NCBI RefSeq assembly: GCF_019320115.1 | Contig: NC_089593.1 | Coordinates: 33,436,536-33,500,535 of the forward strand | Source of the DNA: Miscanthus floridulus | Lineage: Eukaryota; Streptophyta; Magnoliopsida; Poales; Poaceae | Reading direction: 5' to 3' | Length of the DNA stretch: 64,000 nt | In this document: positions 22,632-34,523 of the stretch, in pieces | Position numbering within the stretch: the first letter of the stretch is position 1 | How the letters are laid out: every line of letters starts with the position of its first letter | Notes under the pieces: model-generated | The model's input: only the letters and a program-made list of their open reading frames with translations | What the model was told of the DNA's origin: nothing | Database searches by the model: none | Position numbers and translations under genes: made by a program

Positions 22632-24014
22632 ACCCTTTGTCGACTATCCCATTCGTGGATGAACGGGGCGTGCATCACGGCCCAATTCTTCTCCTTGTAC
22701 CTGTTCCTTTGATCGTACCTACAAGTTTAATGTAAGTTAGTGGTTGTATGTATGAACATGACTGCTAAATTATTATGTTTTAGTTGTCGCACCTATGCAA
22801 CTTTCTGTTGGTTGTGTACATCGGTGGTGGGCATGGCTGCAATCTTTCGAACTGCCTATACACCCTTATAGGGTAGTGCATCTCAACCACATGGAAGAAA
22901 ATTAGTGGCCCGTTAAAAAGCCACTCGTCCGACTCTTCCTTAGTGTGAGGACTTAGGTACCCCTCCAACTCAAATCTGGACCACGGACACCAATTTACCT
23001 GAAAGTTAGGTAACTACAGTTAGGTTTTTGGAATAACAAAATAGCAACAACACTGACTAGTAGTATCAAAGTGGTCATTACCTGGCGTGGGGCACCTTGT
23101 TGTACGCTTCCTCCCAACTACCCCAATGAATCACCAGGGCAATTTGCTTAGCACACCAAGCCTTTCCGTACTACACATCATACTTAACAAATCCAGATAT
23201 AGACTATTGTAAAGAAGACACTGAAATATCATTATTGTCATCAACGAGCCCCAATATATGACGGGCAAGGTAACGTGCAGTGAGCTGCTGATGATTTTCT
23301 TTCCCCCTATTTGTTAGGCAAGTGTGGGGTTCGACAACTTTACTTATCCTCCACTTGCCATCACTCTGTCTCTTTCGTGCATTTAACCTCCACATACAAC
23401 CATTTTTGCATATCACGTGGTACCTCAACTCCTGGTCTGAATGAGTGATGCTGTACGGCCTATGGTGATACACAACATAGTCCTGAAGGAAGAGCTTCAT
23501 CGCTGACATTGTATTGAATATCATCCCCTTCCTAAGGATTTCTTTCTCATGGTCATACAATAATTTCCTACACATCTAGAGATCGGTGTCACAAACTGCC
23601 ATATCCATCATGCTGACATCCCTATAGTTCATAACGCCCCTAAAAGGTACGTTCATCGACCTTAGTTGCTCAAGCTCAGTTGCTGTGTAAGGTGGTGGTG
23701 GAACATACTACTGCGTCTCACTAATTCTACCCCATGAATCATAGGGGGTATCATCTGCTGGCAAATCTATGACTAGTCTACCCTGAGCCTAGATAGCATG
23801 CAAAACCTCAGTTGGTACTGGTAATGGCATACCATGAATAGGTACTAGCATGGCATCAATTGGTGTGGGCATAGCATGTCTATCTCCCTGGTCATCATCT
23901 GAATCATCCAAACCACTGCTAACTACATTACCGATCCTATCCTTCTCCTCCTGCTCCTCCTCTTCTAGTTCAAACTTGTTCACATCGAAGTCATTGCTTA
24001 TACAGCCTACTTGA
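22632..24014 (-). pseudogene. 5' part of MULE MuDR-N/plant mobile domain gene
   Basis: Read from 24014 downward. An acidic N-terminus (NKFELEEEEQEEKDRIG) is followed by FRGVMNYRDVSMMDMAV and the MuDR-type N-terminal domain of plant MURA transposases (MCRKLLYDHEKEILRKGMIF, YSITHSDQELRYHVICKNGC, ending GSWEEAYNKVPHA near 23090). An intron with GT/AG ends then leads straight into a plant mobile domain: GPLIFFHVVEMHYPIRVYRQ (about 22850-22910) and, after a second intron, NWAVMHAPFIHEW (about 22650-22690). The DDE transposase core and SWIM finger of MURA are absent between the two. The frame runs on into 9634 when element A and one ttagg are removed. TAG/TAA codons, for example at 23576-23578 in the N-terminal part, show decay. 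Confidence 0.68.
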
Positions 24015-24138
24015 CTTGAATGGAACTGCTCCTACGGTGGGCGCGTGTAGGCGCGTGCGGGGGCGGCAGGCGACGGGCGCGACGTGCATGCGGGCACGTG
24101 TGCAGGCACGGCGGGCAGGGCGGTGGCGTGGCACGGCA

Positions 24139-24448
24139 GGACTGGGCCACGGGCCTATATTAGGCTTTGCCGCGCCCTGGCGAGTGGCGCGTCACTGCCA
24201 TGCCTTGATGCATGGCGCGTCACCGCCGTGCCCTGATCGATGGCGCGACAGAGCTGGCCATGTCACGGATCAGGGGCCCTGGTCGTTGCCACGTAGGTAG
24301 CCTCGCCGTGCCCCCATGCATGGCACGACAACGTTAATTTGCCGCGTCGTGCGAATAGGCGTGGCCAAAAGTGTTAGATTTGAAAAAAAATTAAACAGTG
24401 TTAGTTTTAAAATTAGTTTAAAAAATGTGTTAAAAATAAAAAAAATTC
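24139..24448 (-). repeat. Right terminal inverted repeat of MULE
   Basis: Inverted counterpart of 5312-5614; element end at 24448 followed by cagatggtg. The + open frame at 24016-24300 is a by-product of its GC-rich sequence and is not a gene. Confidence 0.88.
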
Positions 24449-24457
24449 CAGATGGTG
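24449..24457. repeat. Right 9-bp target site duplication of MULE
   Basis: cagatggtg, identical to 5303-5311. Confidence 0.9.
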
Positions 24458-24869
24458 GAGCCGAAGTCGTCGGTGGCACAGGGCTTAGGGGTTGCTATAG
24501 ATGGCCAACCGGGCCACCGGGCCGAGTATGACACAGGGTCTAGGAAAAGCACGGTGTTGTGGCTAGGCTGGGCACAACACGCTGGGCCACTAGGCTAGGC
24601 CAAAGAGGGCCACGGGCTTGGTCATCGGTCTAGGCATAGCACCGTGGGCCCTTTTTGTGCAGGGCCAGCCCAAAATGCCTGGTACAGCCAGCCATCTGGC
24701 CCAGCTCACAGCTTGGCCATCGGAGATGGTGAATAGGCGACAACCAACAACTTGGAGGAGGCAGAGGTGTCCAGCAGGAGGGGGAGGTGGCGTCACTGCA
24801 ATCGTCACTATCAAGATAGGGACAGGGAGGAAGCAATGGCTACAGGGTGGAGGAGCTACGAGTGGGATC
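24458..24869. other. GC-rich unassigned segment
   Basis: Rich in gggcca/gggccac words, probably an old repeat of the grass genome. Overlapping open frames on both strands (24590-24893) have no recognisable domain. It is the right flank of the MULE insertion site and should be contiguous with the DNA left of 5303. Confidence 0.4.
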
Positions 24870-27323
24870 TATAGGATCAAGATGGCGGACTAGAGGGAAG
24901 GTGAATAGTCTTTTCTAAAATTAATCACACCCGCTAACCGAAACAAACGTGGAACTAAAACTAACGGTCTAGCCAAGAATACACCCCTCTATTTAAGTTC
25001 ACAATCACCTTATAAATATCCTAATTAGGCAACTAAAGGTGCCGGGCTAGCTAGAGCTCACCTAATCAATTCTAGGAGAAAGGTCACACAAACCTATGCC
25101 ACTGGCACTTCAAGCAACGGGGGAGCTCCTACACATGCTAGTAAGCAAAAGCACAAAGCCACCTAAGCTCACTAGCAATGATCAATAACAAGGCTACACA
25201 AGCCAAATTATAGAGCACAAATTACTTAGCTACACAAACTAAGCAATGTGACTAACAAGGTTACTCAAACCGAATTAGTCACGCAAGAGAGCTACTTCTA
25301 TGCTACACAAGCAAGAAGGTAACTAGAAAGCTACACAAGCTAACTAATTACAAGAGCAACTACACAAGCACAATGAATATGAAAGTAATTACAAGCTTGT
25401 GTAAGGGGATGCAAACCAACAAGAAGACAAGGATGACACGATTATTTTATCCCGAGGTTCACGTGCTTGCCAACACGCTAGTTCCCGTTGTGTCGACCAC
25501 TCATTTGGTGGTTCGGCGGGTAATTTGCTTCACCCGCTAGGCCCGCATGTCGGGCACCACAAGAACCTACCCACAAGTGAGGGTATCTCAATGACACGCT
25601 CTACTAGATTTGCTCTTTGTGGCTCCCGTGGGGTGAGCACAATCCTCCTCACAATCACTTCTCCGGAGCACCGCACAATCTTCTTTGCGTGCTTCAACGG
25701 AGACCACCACCAAGCCATTTAGGAGGTAGCAACCTCCAAGAGTAACAAGCACCACCGGCTTGCAACACGATCACCTAGTGCCACTCGATGCAATCTCACA
25801 ATGCAACACACTAGAAATTGCTCACTCACACAATCGGATGATCACTATCAAGCATATGTGAGTTAGAGGGCTCCCAAGCACATCTACACAAGCAACCAAG
25901 GCTCAAGGGTGCTCATCAACCATCCCAAGGCTGACCAACACTTCTATTTATAACCCCACAGCTCAAAAGAGTCGTTACCCCTTCACTGGGCCTTCTGCGC
26001 ATCGACCGGACATGTAGGTCCACTTGACCGGATGCACAAGCCTAGTGTCTGGTCGCTTGATTTCCGCCACGTGTCCTTGTGGTTCAAGATCACGCGTTGA
26101 TCGTCAATGGCTACTTCGCACGCCAATGGTCAAGTGCTGACCACACGCAATGAAGGCTTGACCTGACGCATGCCTCCCACGTCTGCTCACGCGCCTCCAT
26201 GTGAGACCAAGCCAAGGATCGGACACGCCACCACACGAAGACCTAACACACCACTACTAGCGTCCGATCATTTCCAGAGAGCTCCTGAGGAGGCCAAAAT
26301 ACGACCAGACATGTCAGGTTAGTCATGATCGGACTTAGTGCCCGAGTCCAGGTCCTTCTCTGCCTGCCACACATCACTGTCGCTCCTCGCGTCATAACGT
26401 CAACGTACATCACATCTGACCGGACACAGAACGGTCACCTCCAGGCACCAGTGTCTGATCAATTGACCGAGACCATGCCTCTTCTGCTTACACTGACCAA
26501 ACATGCCCGGTAGAGTCTGGTCCTACCGAGGCCAGCATCTGGTCACCTCTAGAGACCTCTTTTTGCCTCCCTTCACCGAGTTGATCCACATCAACTCCTA
26601 ATTCTTCCCCTTTGCAAATGTGCCAACACCACCAAGTGTACACCACCTTGTGCATGTGTGTTAGCTTTTCACAAACATTTTTCAAAGGTTTATCACTCAT
26701 TTCACCATGCCACTCGATCCTAGCAATGATGCAAAGTTAGATCACTCGAGTGGCACTAGATGACCGATATGCAAACAAGTTTGCTCCTCTTGATAGTATG
26801 ACCATCTATCCTAAACCCAGTCATGAACTTCTCTGCACACCAATGACTAGTGAAATGAAATGCCCTAGGTTATACCTTTGCCTTGGACATTCCATTCGAT
26901 CTCCTCCAATGTCGATGCAACACATGCACCAACATGATCAACAATGATATGATCCACTCCATATCATCATGTGACCATATTGGTTCATTGATCTTGACTT
27001 CACTTGCTCTTCACCGTTGCTTCAGTCCATCAGCGCCAAGTCATCACTCAACTTGCCCTTCACACTTGCAACTGGTCCATCAAGCCAAGTCTTGTCTTGA
27101 TCTTCTCCACCTTAGTCACATGACTCAATGTCATGTCTTATATGCAATGAGCTCCTTCATCACATGTGTGAGCTTTGCAACATCTACAAGCCATTTTCAC
27201 CTCCATGACATATGTTGCTCACACACATATACCTGTGGACTAATTACATGTGTATCTCACATTAAACACAACTAGTCCACCTTGGTTGTCACTCAATTAC
27301 CAAAACCAAACAAGGACCTTTCA
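24870..27323 (-). repeat. LTR of a Copia-like element (SIRE/Maximus type)
   Basis: In - orientation the LTR starts TGAAAGGTCCTTG at 27323 and ends near 24870 at an AGGGAAGGTGAATAG-like terminus that reads as the complement of the usual 3' end. A polypurine tract (- strand CAAAAAAAAGGGGAAGAT, 27324-27341) lies immediately upstream, making this the 3' LTR. The segment is non-coding; small open frames at 25525-25722, 26325-26513 and 26750-27275 are random. Family assignment by appearance only; no target duplication was found. Confidence 0.5.
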
Positions 27324-30300
27324 ATCTTCCCCTTTTTTTTGTAATTGATGACAATTATACAAAGATATGGAAATTAAGCACTTTTGGATTCATGTTGCTT
27401 GCCGAAGCAATTTTACCATGTGTAAATGATTTTGGACAAGTACCACAAACCCGAATTGGTAGTATTAGCTCCCCTACATATATGCTATAGTGTTTGGTTC
27501 TAAGCTTGCACATATGCATGGATTAGAAAGTGTGGGGAAGTAATGTCTACCAAATGATGCTAGAGTGTAAAGAATGGACCTTTGAAACATGATACCCATT
27601 GGAGTTGGCATTTGAACACCATCCTTAGCACCATGGTTTGCTAGATACCACTTGAAAACTACAACCACTAGATACCTCGTGAGATCAACATTAGAAACAA
27701 GGCTCTAGTACCACTTGTAAAATCAAATTCAAGGTATATCTAGCTATCCTATGCATGCTAGTTTTTCATTGCATCAATCATTTTCTACAATCTAGCATAC
27801 ACCACACATGCATGGATATTGAATTTAAAAACTTATGCTATGCAAGGAAACATATGTAATGCACATACAAATGCAAACAATCAAGTTCATAAGCTTGCTC
27901 CCCCTACTTGTGTGCATCTCTTGTCCAAGAATTTTGATCCTCTCACATTCTTCTATGTTGCTCCCTCTTTGTCCATGTCCATGTCCAACTTCTACTTCTT
28001 CCCCAAAGCTTTGATATCTTTGTACAATCTCCCCCCCTTTGTTATCAATTTTCATAAAAGGTGTGCATCTCATTGATGCAAAGGGTTGAGGTAGATGGTT
28101 GACACTTGAATCCTCATTTTTGATGGACACTTCCAAATGTTGGAATGACACCACTTGTATAGCTCTTGAGATACCACATATAAGATCTTTGACCTTGATA
28201 CCAATTGGTGGTACACCTCCCCCTATGTCATAGCATGGGTCATTCAGTTGATAAACTTGGGCTCACTAAAGTTAAGGATCACTTGTGGAACCACCATCTT
28301 GTATAGTTAATACCATATGTAGAGATGTGATACCACTTGAAAGAATTTGATACCATGGAACCACTTGTTGGATTTGTCAATTTTGAACATTTGCTATCTT
28401 CATGAGTACCATTTGTAGGATATCACTTATAAGTTGATCTAGACACCACTTGTGAACACCACATGAAGAGATCAATTGAGTCCAGATACCACTTGAAACA
28501 AACAAACTAGATATCCATTTGCATTGTTGTCTTGTTCATGTACTCTTGTCACTATCATGAGCTTCTATTCTTGACTTGAACTAAATTGATTTGCCTAAGT
28601 TTCCAAGTCTGGTTTGAACCAATGACAAGCTTCTTCACACCTCTTGCAAGGGCTATCTTGCCAATGTTGTACTTGTCACTTGTTAGCAATCAAATTAAAT
28701 CAAGTACTTGGGTTCACTAGCTCATGAATAAACTCATATACTACCACTAGATCAATCAACCATTCAAGCAATAGTGGTCGGCTATGAATTTAAACATTTC
28801 ATTTGTTATGCATGATCCTATGAAGCATGTACTATATGCACTAACCGCATACTAGTAAGGTATGAAATGATCATGCACAATACCTTTGCTATTGTGGAGT
28901 AGTGGATAGTCATTTGATTCCAATTAGCCTCCGCGATAGCAATGTGAAGTCCAATTTATAGCTTGGTGATGACCAATCATCATAGATAGAGTCCATTCTT
29001 CACCCATATGAATTGAGAACCATTTAAGATCAAGTGCACTAATTCTTGTTGTGGTTGGCTTGCTTTTTCTTTTGATCAATGCTTGCATGAGAGCACTAAT
29101 TTGAATACCACTTTAATTACCATGACTAGCTCTCTTTTGGGTGTTGCTTGCTTTTCTTGATCAACCCTTTTGATTGTTTCAACTAAGCATCTCAAATAGT
29201 TCCTTGGATCACCACTTACATATTAGCCTTCCAAGTTACCACACTTGGTCTACCTACACATAGGCAGCACGCCCCCTACACTAGGGAGAAGTGACCTCTT
29301 TCCAAAGAACCATTCTAGATACTCACTTGAATTGACTTTGTTTGATTGATCTAAGTGATGGACTTAACTTGATGAGTAACCATGAAACCTTCTTTAAGTC
29401 CTTTTTTTCTACTTATTTAAGTCCTTTTCTTTCTACCACATGATCTCTAATAATCTCTAGAACTAAAACTTCATCTTCATCTTGAGCTTGGTCTTGATCT
29501 TCAATTTGAGTACCAAATGTGTGCCAAGTACACTCCACAATCAAATGGCCTTGTACTCATTGCTTATCATGCTTCTAGATCAATCCAAGACCAAACTTAG
29601 GTTCCTCAACCACTTATAATCATGATTCCAACTTGAGGACCTTTCAATCAAAGTGACTCTTCATCAATCCAATAGTTATCACTTTTCTGGCAGATTTTGT
29701 ACCCTTTAAAGAATAATCCATAATCCCCAATGTACATATCCAAATACCACGAAATTTGATGAAGATGTGATTAACTAAGTAATCTAGCAGATGTAAAAAT
29801 TTGAGCTTCATTTGACCTCATATGAACTGGCAGGAATCAAATCTTCCACCACATGCTCTACTGCTGAAAACTGCTGCACTATAGCTGACAATATCTACTC
29901 CAAAACCAAAGCATATCTTATCGAATTCTTATGAAATTTGCACATAATCTTATACCATATGTCTAAAGAATGTACACCAATTTTCATACCAATCCAATAA
30001 GTTTTGATCACTCAAACATGGCTAAGGTCAAAGCTCACTCAGATTTTAAAATATAGGACAGATTCCAATCACTTGAGCTATACTTCACCAAATGTGATCA
30101 AACTTGAAACTAACTTGTTTGAATACTTTCACAAGACATATATCCATTCAATCTACTCACTAAAGGTCATCTTATGAATTTATCCAACACAAATCATTCC
30201 AAACATGATTACTAAGCATTTATCCATTCAATCATCTTATAGCAAGCAACATTGCATATTTTTCCAATTCAATTCAACTCATATGCACCCAAATGAAATG

Positions 30301-30706
30301 ATCCACTAGAAATATACCTTGGCAGTTCATGATCATCAAATTAGCAAGCTTTAACTCTCAAATTTGCAAGCCATCTACTAATCCAATAAATCATCCACAA
30401 CTTGAACATGACACTTGTATGTTGTAGCACATTTGGACTTCATTAATTTTGACTTGGCATTGGGTTGGAATTGCATTGAGCTTCAATACTTGACTCAACA
30501 TATGATGATCAATATGAAATCAATTGAATCAAGCCTCCAATGCCTGATGGTACCTACAAACAATCATCCTTTTTTTGATGGTACCCAAACAAGTTTGGGT
30601 CCTCTCAAGTTAGGTGCAACAACTTAGGCATAGACTTAGTATGAAAAGCGGGATGTTTTGTAATTGCAACCAATGAGGTACCTGACGAGATCCTAACATA
30701 TGGGTA
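27324..30706 (-). mobile_element. Decayed internal region of the Copia-like element
   Basis: No intact ORF. Near the far end (about 30560-30640, - strand) a translated piece reads PKLLHLT, stop, EDPNLFGYHQKK, which resembles the GPKLVWVPK-type segment of SIRE-like gag-pol. The protease, integrase and RT cores were not found, so most of pol is deleted or unrecognisable. The region 27640-28510 is full of degenerate ataccacttg words. The fragment is cut at about 30706 by the Tat-type element. Confidence 0.4.
27640..28510 (-). repeat. Cluster of degenerate CAAGTGGTAT words
   Basis: The word ataccacttg or a close variant (agtaccacttg, gacaccacttg, gataccatgg) recurs about ten times at irregular spacing, for example near 27648, 27711, 28148, 28333 and 28490. 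It is not a simple tandem array. Possibly a feature of the spacer between pol and the 3' LTR. Confidence 0.5.
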
Positions 30707-31818
30707 TGTTAAGCCTCAGGTTCAATGGTTCTCAAACAAAGAAGAAGCCCCAACCGACCCCTCCAGGATCGCCCGAGGGCTTGGGGGCTATACCCATCGG
30801 GTACGCTCGCGCGCACCCTCTAGGAGGAGAAACCCTGCTGAGTTTGACTATGCTGCGACCTCCACATGGGGCTCGAGGGCTTGCCCAAGGCCTAGAGGCT
30901 CCTGATCTACGCTAGCACTCTAGCATAGCCCTTGGCTCCTGCCTAGCCAATGACGCCAGCCAAGGCCCGAGCGCATGAAGACACTCCTTGAACTACCAAG
31001 GCTCGAAGGCTCCGCGACGCTGCCTCTTGGGCGCAGCATTGTAGACCACTTTCTTGCACGGGGTGTGACACAAGAAGACAAAGCTTCCCTACGGCCTCTA
31101 GGGGCTCGGAGGCTCCTGGGCCCGCACATTAGCCCCTAGAGCCGACCTCCTTCACCGCCAAGAAGACTCCAAAAGGTCCACCTAGGGGAGACTGGTCCAA
31201 GCCGACATAGCCTGACATGCAGAGTGTCAGAATAGAGTAGCTAGACGACTCCCAAGGCTTCTTTGGCTCCATAACACTGCCATGGTCCATAGCGTGTCGC
31301 TGCAAGGCCCTCCTAGACTCAAGCGCATGTAGACCATAGACTCATTCTCCCAAACAGCTATGTAGCTGACCTATCTCGTTATATAAGGGTTAATGGTCTG
31401 ACCTAGGGAGGGGAGAATGATCATTAGAAGATCATTCCATTCCTTGGCCTCTACTCAGCATTGAGAGTAAGGCAACCTAGAGAGGGGCACTGAGAGCTCC
31501 TCCACCGCATCCCAACATCTTCCTCCTCTCCGACAAGGGGAAGGCTCCACTAGGCGGCGAGGCAACCTTAGGATTAGCACCGGAGCTAACCCCCTACCAA
31601 ATCTCTCTACAACCCTGTTGTAACCCCCTGATTTTGGGTGCTTTCGAGTATAAGGATCATCAGTTGCTGGACATAGGGCACCGATTGGCCTGAATCAGGA
31701 TAAACTGTTGCATCCTCTCTATGATTCTTGTGTTCTTGAGTCCACCCGAGCCACTGGAGACCTATATTCTGACACCAACTCGAACAACAATGCATGCCAT
31801 GGTTTTGACCCCGCAACA
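30707..31818 (+). repeat. 5' LTR of a Tat-type Gypsy element
   Basis: Starts near tgttaagcctcagg (30707, left boundary tentative) and ends ccgcaaca (31818), two bases before the primer site. TATATAA at 31380-31386 is a good TATA box. Contains the cgcccgagggcttgggggct segment common in such LTRs. No 3' LTR is in the window, so the element is truncated on the right. Confidence 0.6.
31380..31386 (+). promoter_or_regulatory. TATA box of Tat-type LTR
   Basis: TATATAA, about 430 bases upstream of the LTR end, followed by a pyrimidine/purine-alternating leader. Confidence 0.5.
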
Positions 31819-31820
31819 GC

Positions 31821-31838
31821 TGGCACGCCAGGTAGGGG
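31821..31838 (+). promoter_or_regulatory. Primer binding site of Tat-type element
   Basis: tggcacgccaggtagggg, one base off the tggcgcgccaggtagggg form known in related grass elements (cinful/RIRE2 type). It is distinct from the initiator-Met site of the other Gypsy elements here. Confidence 0.6.
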
Positions 31839-31864
31839 GCAGTGTTAAGTGTGATTTTGGCTCT

Positions 31865-33437
31865 ATGGTGGCCGGAGCCACCCGCCTCATCGCTAGAGCA
31901 AGTGGCACCGCCCTAGACAGTGGTGTCCGCTTCCCTAGTGAGTTCTCCGTCGTGGCCAACGCCTTCGCTTCGGGCTAGGTCCTCAACTTTGGGAGCCTGG
32001 CCTATGTCGCCGACTACTATGGCAAGCTTCGTCCACTCCATGGGGTTGCACCGGTGGGCAATGAGCCCCTGGCGTCGCCCCCTCTGCTAGGACTTCTGGG
32101 AGCAGATATTGAGGTCCTGGCCCAAAAGATCCGGTGTAGTTTTGGCCTGAACCCCACCATGTAGGACCATCGCTAGATGTTCTACATGCTGGCTAATGTC
32201 CACCACCAGATTGCCACTGGTGAGGTGCTCTCACCGCTTGACCGCTTCTAGTACTACCTCCTAGACCAATCTTTTGGGATCCAGAATGTGGCGTCATCCT
32301 TCTAAATGGAGCTAGAGCACCTCATTAGTCGTGAGGCGCCGTGGAGCGCCATCCTCTCCGGCACAGTAGGGGCTGACATCCCGTTGTTGCACACCCTACT
32401 CGAGATTCTTTCAAAGAATGGCTTAGGGTACAACTCTGATGACATCAACTACTATGCACCGCCCTAGATGAGGTACCACATCGACGGTGAGGTTCTTGCC
32501 AAGGAGGCACTCAGGCTCATGCCACCGGACCAGAGTCCCCATAGCCATGCGGCCTACCTCCAGGAGAAGGAGGATCACCTGTGGGCTTGGCAGGTGGACC
32601 TAGAGGCCGTCGAGGTAGAGCTCAAGCACCAAAGGTAGGACCTTGCATAGCAACGAGCCGTGCACCCCCTCGACAATGACAACAACACCCGCACAGGGTC
32701 TCCCAGCGGCCTCTGCTTTCCCTACGCGGCATATAATATGGCAGTAGCCGCCTGCCACCTAGAAGACATCTCCGACATGCTAGACCCAAAGACCAATGAG
32801 TGGCTAAATGAGGCGAAGTGGTTCCTTCGCGTTGCCCTTGAGCAGCAGGCCAAGAGCTTGGCAACCCGACGCCGTGCCATGCTCTCTTGACCATCCTAGA
32901 TGACTGGCCACTCCTAATAGGGACTGCTCTGACATGCACGCCCCATAGGTAGGGGGAGTAGCGGTGACACCTCCGGCAATAGCTCCAACTAGCCATAGAC
33001 CCAGGGCACCAAGCCTAGGTCGGAGCGAAGGCATGACCTTTCTCCTCAGCGTCCCCCCACGCGCCACTGGGTCGGCGATGACCGCGATGTCCACAACACC
33101 ATCAAAGCCAGATGCCATGCTTAGGCATAGTCCTGTACCTCTGAGCAGCAGGGCAGGGGCACCGCCCTAGATCACTTTGGCCCCTCGGCATTTGGGGCAG
33201 CGATCCAGGCGGCTCCCTACCCTAGGTGTTTCTAGACACCGACACACATTTCCAAGTATGACGGCAAGACCAACCCTAGATCACTGGCTAGAGGACTACT
33301 ACCTCACCATGAAGGCTGGGGCGTCTGATGATGACTTCATCGTCCAATATCTTCCCCTGCTTCTGTTGAGCTTGACCAGAGCTTGGCTCAAGCAACTCGA
33401 GCCTAGCAGCATCTACTACTAGGGGTGATCTCCGTTC
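31865..33437 (+). pseudogene. gag: gag of Tat-type element, first segment
   Basis: One frame runs from ATG at 31865 (MVAGATRLIARASG) through SEFSVVANAF, LAYVADYYGKLRPLHG, TLLEILSKNGLGYN and YAAYNMAVAACHLEDISDML to about 32935 without a frameshift. It contains 13 stops: 31976, 32162, 32174, 32249, 32303, 32465, 32636, 32648, 32888, 32897, 32915, 32918 and 32930. After about 32940 it shifts frame and reaches the capsid-like region WLEDYYLTMKAGASDDDFIV and RAWLKQLEPSS (33280-33418). It is then cut by the solo LTR at 33443. The product would be the capsid precursor; this copy cannot make it. Confidence 0.7.
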
Positions 33438-33442
33438 AGTCT
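33438..33442. repeat. Left target duplication of solo LTR (AGTCT)
   Basis: agtct before 33443 pairs with ggtct at 45404-45408 after the LTR end; four of five bases agree, with an A/G difference. Confidence 0.7.
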
Positions 33443-34518
33443 TGTAACACTCTAGTGTTAAGCTTTGCATTTGGCATTTGCATTTCATGAGCACAAGCAT
33501 CATCCAAGCATTCATGAACATGAGCATATGAAATTTCATCTCATTCTTATACATTGTCACATGAAATGTTGATTTATATATATGTTTATGCTTGCAATTA
33601 TGTATGACCAATGTATGAGATGGTTGTGAGGTCATGAAATCACTTTAGACATGTCTTGGATGGTAAATAGAACAATGTTTGTATTCATGACCTAGGCCAA
33701 TTTTGCTTCTAAGTGTTGGTTTCATTTGAAATGCCATTTTCATGATGCTAGTTTGACTAAAGTTGAATAGTAGCTTAGATTGTATGCATAGCTATGTGAC
33801 CTAAATAAAAGTTGTAGTACTTGACTAGGGTAACAACTTTTATTTTTAGGGTCAAGGTCTAATTCAGTGCATAGCATGTTCAAAAACAGCTCACAAGTAT
33901 CAATAAAATGCTGTTTTGAGACTTGCAAAATTTTCTAAGTGTTGAAACGATTTTTAGTTTCAAAGTACCTCACTTTGGAGCAATGTAGTTTGTTAACTAG
34001 GGAGAATTAGATGATGGTTCTTAAAGCAAAGTTGGAGATCTCATGTAGCTCTACAACTTTCATTAAGTTTTTGCAGTGGACGAACGGATTAGGAAGTATA
34101 GCATCAGTTAAGTTGCACTGTCAGTCGATGATGGCAGCGTCTGAACCCGCGCCCGCACGCGGCGTCAGTGGCTGACTGGCCACAGGACATGGCCTGCCGC
34201 GTGGCGGCAGCAAGCCTAGCGTTGGCCTAGCCAGTCAGGCCTGAGCGCGCACTTAAGCACCGCACACCCACCACTCCATCCACTCACCCATTCTCACTCC
34301 CCTCTTGCTCGCTCTACCTCTCCGCAGCTCTGCGCCGAGCTCGCCGAAGCACCGCCATAGCTCCACCACAACCGCTCGCCTCCAACGCCGCCTTGCTAGC
34401 CGATTCATCTTGGCCCTAGCTGCTATGCCATCATCTCCACCCCCTCGAGCCAATAACACCACTTACCGACCTTAGGTAGTGCAGGCATTTCGCCTCGCCG
34501 CAGTTCGCTGTCGTCACC

Positions 34519-34523
34519 AGAGC
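34519..34523. repeat. Left target duplication of CRM element (AGAGC)
   Basis: agagc before 34524 pairs with ggagc at 41631-41635; four of five bases agree, with an A/G difference. Confidence 0.6.

Larger units (their letters stand above)
5312..24448 (-). mobile_element. Mutator-like element (MULE) split by element A
   Basis: The element is bounded by about 300-bp terminal inverted repeats and a perfect 9-bp duplication. Subtracting the nested retrotransposon plus one 5-bp duplication leaves about 6,145 bp. It carries two convergent genes: a GRF zinc-finger gene on + (6219-8178) and a MuDR-domain/plant-mobile-domain gene on - (24014-22632 and 9634-8856). Both are broken by stops and frameshifts, so the copy is dead. 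The - strand gene identifies it as Mutator superfamily, but the DDE core of a MURA transposase was not found. Mobilisation would have needed a transposase supplied in trans, or this fused protein has another job. Confidence 0.88.

Noticed and set aside
24016..24300. 94-codon + frame in GC-rich DNA
   Set aside because: Lies in the MULE terminal inverted repeat, and the homologous left repeat does not keep the frame.
25525..27275. Open frames in the Copia-like LTR
   Set aside because: No family motifs; non-coding LTR interior with chance frames.
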